A stretch of 64,000 nt of DNA from Tulasnella sp. 424 (taxonomy: Eukaryota; Basidiomycota; Agaricomycetes; Cantharellales; Tulasnellaceae). Under the pieces are notes generated by a model, which was not told the origin of the DNA, did no database searches, and saw only the letters and a program-made list of their open reading frames with translations. The DNA lies in NCBI GenBank assembly GCA_019633425.1, contig WSUB01000037.1, forward strand, positions 1 through 64,000, given 5' to 3'. The position numbers and the translations under genes are program-made. Positions 57,923 through 64,000 of the stretch are shown one piece after another. Within the stretch, counting starts at the first letter, position 1. Each line of letters opens with the position of its first letter.

Positions 57923-58823
57923 AGCACAACCTGATCGCCATTGGAGAGGCATCATTCGTACAAACACATCATTCAATCGATTTAGATGGGCCTGGCTTCC
58001 CTATTTTCTATCTTACACGACACAGCTTACATCGCTTTGAGGATTCATCCATTTCACTGCACATACCCATGTTTCAGGTCGTTGATCTATTCTCGCGGAT
58101 CTGGACCGTCCCCTCCTTTGCATACATTACATCGTTGGCATATAGAATTATTTACATCTTTCTGATATAGTTTTCTTTAAGCTCGCCGCTGCTCGCGGTT
58201 CCATATACGATCTAGCTCCCCTGAATGCCGGACATAGTCCCAGGGTAATTAGGAGTCTGAAATTGGACTCGCGGATGAACGCCCCCAGTCCCTTGAAGAA
58301 GTGGCTGCGCAGCCCGATGGGGGCGGCCTGCTCCAGATTAGGGGTAATCGTGGGACGACGGACCTGCTTAATTATTCGGCCCTTTACTGAGGTCCTCTCC
58401 TGGGAAAACCAGGGTATCAAGAACCAAGTCCGCAGCAATTATGTACTGGACGACCAGAGCAGGTAATCGGTATATCCCAGCTGCGGTCGAAGCCTGAGCA
58501 AACGCTTGCCATTCTCGGGAGAACGTCAAGGCTTAGTCTCAACCCGCGGAAGTAATGGCTCGACTGACCAAGAACCCAATCGTCACGACGACACTCTTCG
58601 TCAACATCGGGGAGCTGAGGCATCGAGTATCCCACGCGAGGAATTGCATCGTACTCGGCCTTCAACCTTAGCAAGTCCCCTGAATAGAGTCCTACATGAT
58701 GTTCCGGGAATAAGATGGCCTCTGTACCTGGTCATAATACCGGTGGAGCATGAAATTGGTATTCTTATGCACTTGGCTCGTCGCAAAGTATTTCTTTCAT
58801 TCTCGACAGCGAAATTTACAACT
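57923..58823. pseudogene. 3' region with a minus-strand gene relic
   Basis: Between the KRE6 and SKI2 stops. From about 58770 down to 58150 the minus strand shows protein-like blocks in changing frames: RLKAEYDAIPRVGYSMPQLP, RRDDWVLGQSSHYFRGLRLS and MASVCSGFDRSWDIP in one frame, then DLVLDTLVFPGEDLS and YVRHSGELDRIWN-type blocks in others. It is interrupted by many stops. It looks like a decayed gene fragment; I cannot name the family. Confidence 0.4.
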
Positions 58824-58852
58824 TTAGAAGTACAAGGACGCGGCGAATACAA
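58824..58852 (-). other. SKI2: 29-nt terminal exon of SKI2
   Basis: Without splicing at 58908/58853 the frame would end [10 protein letters not shown]. Splicing (donor gtaagt, acceptor ttcag) gives ...[12 protein letters not shown] then TAA at 58824-58826, the ending expected from fungal and animal Ski2 proteins. Confidence 0.85.
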
Positions 58853-61800
58853 CTGAAGGCATGTGCAATTAGTAGTGTTGTTGAGCTAGAATCTGATACT
58901 TAACTTACTATCCCTCTTGATTTTTATTTGAGCCTCTTCCATTTTCTTAAACAAGTCCGTATCCCCTATAACGCGAGCAGCGTCGCGAACCTCACGGCAA
59001 GTCTCGTCCAAGCGGGTGATGACGCGTACGATGGTCCCTTCCGCGACATCAGTTAGGCTGGTAATTTGTTCGAAAGGCTGGGGACTTCGGTAAGCCAAAT
59101 GGTTGACATAGCCTGTAGCTTTCCCACTCACCATGCCTTTAGCCCATTCGTAGACGACTTCGGCGAGACCAAACTTCAATTTAGATTTCGAATCAGGAAC
59201 AGCCACTTTATGGAGATCTTGAACTCTCCCGACTCGGTCAGCAATGCCTAAGACGACATCACGCCCGGCTTCGAGCTTGGGAGGCAAAACCGGCTCGGAA
59301 TCGCTCTTCTCTTGGAACACAAATCCTGAAAGCAGGGCAACAACTTCTTCGGGCTCGTACGACGCCAAGGTGTTTTCGAGAATGAGCTCCGTCATGATAA
59401 GCTCGTCACTCGAATTGATCTGGACAGTATCAATGTCATCAAGGATTTCGGTGCAGCAGACCAAACCGCACATACCTCGCATGCCACTCGGCCTTTCAAA
59501 AGCACAGCCTGGTTTTCGTCGATGTGTCTCAAGTCCTTCAACACGGCTATTCGCTGTTCATAATCCGGCAAAAGTTCCAAGTTCTGATCAGATATGGCCA
59601 TCTTGAGATACGCAATGCGCTGGAATAGTTCATGCTTCGCATGAATGATGTTGTACTATTTAAGACCGACAATCAACGCAAGGAGCATGCGGGTTCTTGA
59701 GCTTGTCGTACGTGCTCATCGAAGTCTGGACAGGTGATACATATTTTGCCTTCCAATCGAGCTGAGAACGATTGCCTGCTCTTGAGCGTGTCTTGGAACT
59801 CAAGAGTCTTGACTTTACTCCAATCAACCTCGGGAATTGATCCAGCTGATACCCAAGAATGCGCCAGGGTCTGGAGCTCCTGTGCTGCATTTTGCATGTG
59901 TGAGATACGGTGTCGCATGATCTCTGCCATGTCGGGCTGGGCGATATCAGGACATCTAACCAATGCCATGACAAAGAGAGCACACCCACTTTCAGAACCA
60001 CGTCCGTAACGAGGGCAATACTTGAGAATGGTACCAGCGTAAGATCGTATATGGGATTATCCACCAGAAGGGTCTCCGGTTGGATGGGCCACCGTGGCGG
60101 CAGGTCACCCTTGGCTTCATTTCATAGGTTCGACATAAACACGGAAACAAAAATATCAGCGGTGAAGAAGAAACTCACCAGCATGCGTCCCTTTTTCGTG
60201 CGAGCCAACGCTGACAAGCATGATGTAGGAACGATCTAGTGCAGATTTGGATGTGGCACTAGCAGGGTCGGGCCGGACAAGCATCGCCAGCCTGTTTTGA
60301 AAACGCTACAACGCCTGTTAAAGTTCATTCCTGCTACAACCTCCTTTGAAAGTAACCTACTGGGTCTCTCAGGATGACCACGCGACCTTGCCCCAACAGC
60401 TTCCCGCCTTGCGGGTTTCGCAATACCAGGGAAATGATCTTCTGGTTCCGTTCTACGACCTCCGCCGAGATCTCGTAAAACAGCTCGATGTCATTGTTAC
60501 AAGTATCGCATTGAAGTTTGGGAAGCAATTTGAATTCCTTCTCCGCCTGCAGATCAATGAGTGAGCTTGGGAGAAAGGGCCGGAATAATAGCTTGTGCTG
60601 ACCTTGACCACCTCTTTTTGTTGATCGGGTAAAAGGCGCTGAGATGCATTCTCAGAGAAGGACCTCTTGATCATCTCCTCAACCCGTAGAGCTTCGACTC
60701 GCAGAAGATTCAAAATCATGTTGTATGTCAGGCGGAATTGCGAGGTGAGTTTCGTCGAAGGTCCCAGCATCGTTTTATTCAGCGTTGCCGTCTAGACGTA
60801 TAGAAGGGGGATATCAAATGGGGGGTCTCTTCCGAAGGCATCAATTCAGCTTACATCTGGCAATTCGTCCCCAGAAACGATTATGACGACTCCGGTAGCG
60901 TCCAACCCACGTCTACCAGCCCGTCCAGACATCTGGGTATACTCACCGGGAAGTAGGTCCCGGAAGCTGCGTCCGTCGTGTTTTCTGATGTTCGAGAACA
61001 CAACGCAACGAGCTGGCATGTTAACGCCCTGCAAGGATAACTATGAGTCGGTGGCGGTGTATCGTCATCTCAAGAGACGACTCACCATTGCAAACGTCTC
61101 CGTCGCGAAGAGCACTTTTACCAGACCACGAGAGAAAAGAAGTTCGACGACCTATCGAACATGCTGTGAGTGTATTGCGTGGCGAAGAGAAGGGCGAGAT
61201 TCGACCTCTTTCACGATTGGTAGCAATCCACCGTGATGAACACCAATACCACGCTTCAAGAGATCAGTCATTCGCGCGATTTGAGGGAGCTTCTTATCCG
61301 ATCCTTGTCAAAACGGTCAGCTAAGTTATTAGCTCCTGATGAAACACAAATACAAGAGCAACTAATACCTTTGAGCCTGCTTAGAGCCTTCTCAATAGTG
61401 ACATGGACTTCACTCTTGTCCGAAGCATTCGCTAAGTCAAGGTTGACCAAGGTCGCAGCGTATTCCTCGCATTTCTTTTTCGAGAATGTGAAAATGACAA
61501 CAGGAAGCAGCTGCTGTTTCTTTAGATGGCCGACGAGATGAACATAGAGGTTTCGGTCTTGTTGCTGGAAACTTCGTGGTCCTGACGATCCAAAACCGCC
61601 TCCACCTCGACCGCGTTGCGGAGGTGGAGCTCCTCGGCCCCCTCGCCCTGATGGCGCACCTCGTTGCCCGCCTCCACCTCTTTGCCCGCCTCCACCTCTT
61701 TGAGGTGCTGCTCCGCGAGCCCCCACCCTTTGAACGGGAGCCAAACCCGCGGCTTCCCTCTCTTTATCCTGCTTGCGCTTCAATGCCTCGCCAGCATCCT

Positions 61801-63812
61801 TGTATCTACAGGGTACCAATAAGATGCAACATAACGATACAGGTATGTCACGACTCACCCAGCGCTGACAAAGTTTCCCTTGGCATCTACAATCTTGAAC
61901 ATGTCTCGCCCAGCCCATAAATAGTGCTCCAGAGGGACCGGTCGTTTCGGGGTGCTGATGACGTAGATGTCCTTTTTCTTGGTGCGACTGGACATAGGAT
62001 GTTAGAAAGGCTGCGAAAATGGTCGGGAAGTGACACGCTCTCACCCAACCCAGTCCGCAAATTCCCTGGTATTAGGAACTGTAGCAGAAAGTAGGATGAT
62101 GCTGACATGGTCGGGTAACATGATAATGACTTCCTCCCACACGACCCCTCTCTGTAAAGCGATATCTGACGTTTAGGGGAAAGATGGTTCCACTCGAATT
62201 GATCTACTCACCTCAAGGTCATTGACGTAGTGAACTTCGTCGAAAATGACGAATTCCACGTCGCGAATAAGATCAGCCCCCTTGTAGAGCATCGACCGCA
62301 AGATCTCCGTCGTCATAATTAAGCAACTTCCTTCAGGGTTGATTTGGACGTCTCCTGTTAGGATACCAACCGTTGCTGGGTCGAAGGTCTGCTTGAAATC
62401 TCTGAACTTTTGATTGGATAGAGCCTTGATAGGGGAGGTGTAGATTGCCCTGAATGCAGAAGCTCAGCATATTCCCCAAGGTGGCGTCCTTCGGGGAAGG
62501 GTACTTACCGGGTCATATGCTTCGCAGCTAGGGCAATGGCATACTCGGCGACGACAGTCTTGCCAGCGCTAGTATGTGCAGCAACAAAAACACTGTCTCC
62601 CATCTCAAGATGGTACACGGCTTCTTTCTGGAAATTGTCCAATTCAAACGGATACTGCGTAATAGAAACTGTGGTTAACAGTTAGCCCGACGCACGGGTC
62701 CTGGAAACGACTTACTTTGTGAGCCATGTCCGGCACTAGTTCATGGAAGTTCTTCAATGGTTTGTCGATATCCACAACGTGGGCCCACTCTCGCTTAGTA
62801 ATGGCAGGCTTTCGAGGCAGTTTTCTGTGGGTTTCGGGGTAGAGGAAAGCCCGCTGGAAAATTCTGGTCAGACCGGGTATGAAAAGGAGGGAACGACATC
62901 AAGCCTACGTCGGCAGGTAATAACGTATCCAAAGCAAATTCATCCCCAGCAGCGATCGGTAACTCAGTAGGCTCGTTGAAGCGAGGTTCGGCAGCCTTTT
63001 GACGCGCAAATGTCCGAGTCACGATTAGGTTCACCCAAAAGTAAACAGAAGCTCACGTTCACGGCTGTTGGCACAGCGGATACCTCCGGTTCCGACGTCA
63101 ATAGTTCATTATCGCCTGCTTCATCTTCTTCCTCTCCCGGAATTCTCAGTCCTCTGGAGAATCCAGGAGGTATGGTCCGAAGTCCTGGCGCGCAAGGAAA
63201 TGAAGTGAAAGAAAGCGGTGAAGTGAGCGCCTCTAACGTACCTGTTTGCTTTTCTGATCCTTCTTCCGCTTCTTCAGCACCAACCACTGCATCTTCCAAG
63301 CCACCAGGAAGGAACGGCATATATCCAGATTTTCCTCTCACAAAGGTTGATGCTGGTGCAGGAGCACGGCTTAATGAGGTCGACGTCAAGCCAGTGGCGA
63401 TGACTCGATTTGCGCTAGTCTGAGCTAAGGCGGTCTCAGTCCGATATTATATAAACACCAAGTTGATGCGCACCTCAGAGTATCCGACAATTCTCCCGTT
63501 CAATCCGGACCTCTGGAAGGTGAGGACTGTAGATGCTGAAGAGGGCTCCAAGGTAAACAGGGATGGGATGGATATTTCATGATCCCAATGCCTGAGACAA
63601 AGTACCAAGGATTCACTATCTTACAGTGGAAAAGGTTTCAGAGCGACGTACAGTTTGTATTGAGAAAGCCAATGTTCTGGAATAACATCTTTGGGGTAGA
63701 GAATCTCTCGTTCGATTTCCTGAAGTAAAACTTCTTGAGGGGGGATTCGAGCTAGTCCAAGCTCTTCCAAGATCTCTTCACGTGTTGCGGACCCATTTTC
63801 TAGATCGCCCAT
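58824..63812 (-). CDS. SKI2: Cytoplasmic exosome RNA helicase SKI2
   Basis: Long multi-exon DExH helicase of the Ski complex, which feeds mRNA to the cytoplasmic exosome for 3'-5' decay. N-terminus from ATG 63812: [35 protein letters not shown] (over an intron), FLPGGLED and IPPGFSRGL, all Ski2-type N-terminal blocks rather than Mtr4. Core: [20 protein letters not shown], Walker [37 protein letters not shown], a Gly/Arg-rich insert ([11 protein letters not shown]), [27 protein letters not shown] and motif [14 protein letters not shown]. Then the arch/helical part ([21 protein letters not shown]) and the C-terminal [21 protein letters not shown]. The last exon (58824-58852) is only 29 nt. Joined over a 56-nt intron it gives IVFAASLYF, matching the conserved Ski2 C-terminus. 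All catalytic motifs are present. Confidence 0.93.
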
Positions 63813-64000
63813 TTGCGTAGAGGTAGAGGGTGACAAGGGGTTGGGAGGTCCGGATTCAGGGACAAGTCAAAAGCCCGCGTCCGTGTTGTGAGAAACCGAG
63901 GACAAACAGGTGCTGGATTAAAACCGCCACCAACAGTCGACCCAACGAACAGCTTAGATGGAGGAGGGAGATCACTGTAAGTTATAAATATTGCGCGTGA
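63813..64000. promoter_or_regulatory. 5' flank of SKI2
   Basis: 188 bp upstream of the SKI2 start. No TATA box is evident close to the ATG; an AT-rich 'gttataaatattgcg' lies at the window edge (about 63979-63994) and could belong to either direction. Confidence 0.35.

Noticed and set aside
61640..61720. Separate low-complexity gene on the plus strand
   Set aside because: It is the antisense of the Gly/Arg-rich insert of SKI2.
1..64000. tRNA or rRNA genes, transposase or reverse-transcriptase genes
   Set aside because: No cloverleaf with A/B boxes and no transposase or RT motifs were recognised by eye; a tRNA-scan or repeat-library search could still find some.

Overview
The window is nuclear DNA from a filamentous fungus, most likely an agaricomycete basidiomycete. 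Its genes are split by many short introns (about 50-65 nt, GT..AG). The gene set includes F-box proteins with long C-terminal tails, kinase-TPR fusions, a Kre6-type glucan synthesis protein and clustered DUF3533 proteins. A Rhizoctonia/Ceratobasidiaceae origin is my inference from overall style, not proven.

Layout. From about 0 to 45 kb is a duplication-rich accessory region. Its backbone is seven copies (A-G) of a DUF3533/Sng1-like membrane protein gene, all on the minus strand: A at 1.6-3.3 kb and B-G at 21.7-44.5 kb. Each copy carries its own promoter block: a TATA box 134-165 bp before the ATG and, in all but G, a CCGG-rich element further upstream. All seven read as intact five-exon genes. 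Two unrelated genes sit inside the array: an F-box protein (30.4-32.7 kb, plus) and a membrane-anchored coiled-coil protein (37.7-39.3 kb, plus). Between A and B lie a relic of an AIR synthetase (purine synthesis) gene, a 3.6-kb segmental duplication carrying a coiled-coil gene twice (5.2-8.8 and 17.95-21.46 kb), a kinase-like phosphotransferase gene (9.3-10.3 kb) and a protein kinase fused to about 17 TPR repeats (12.2-16.0 kb).

From 45.8 kb on, the region becomes conserved housekeeping DNA. It holds an acidic protein with an EF-hand-like tail (45.8-47.0 kb), a second phosphotransferase-like gene (47.9-48.9 kb), a repeat-containing and probably damaged gene (49.9-51.3 kb), the WD40 ribosome-biogenesis factor UTP17/NAN1 (51.4-54.9 kb, minus), the GH16 protein KRE6/SKN1 (55.1-57.9 kb, plus; divergent from UTP17 over 251 bp) and the cytoplasmic exosome helicase SKI2 (58.8-63.8 kb, minus).

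The genes do not form one pathway. The most interesting candidate is the kinase-TPR fusion. It keeps all kinase catalytic motifs and has three nearly identical 120-bp TPR units in a row, the pattern seen in fast-evolving fungal recognition receptors. The DUF3533 array is a second notable object, because gene and promoter were amplified together.
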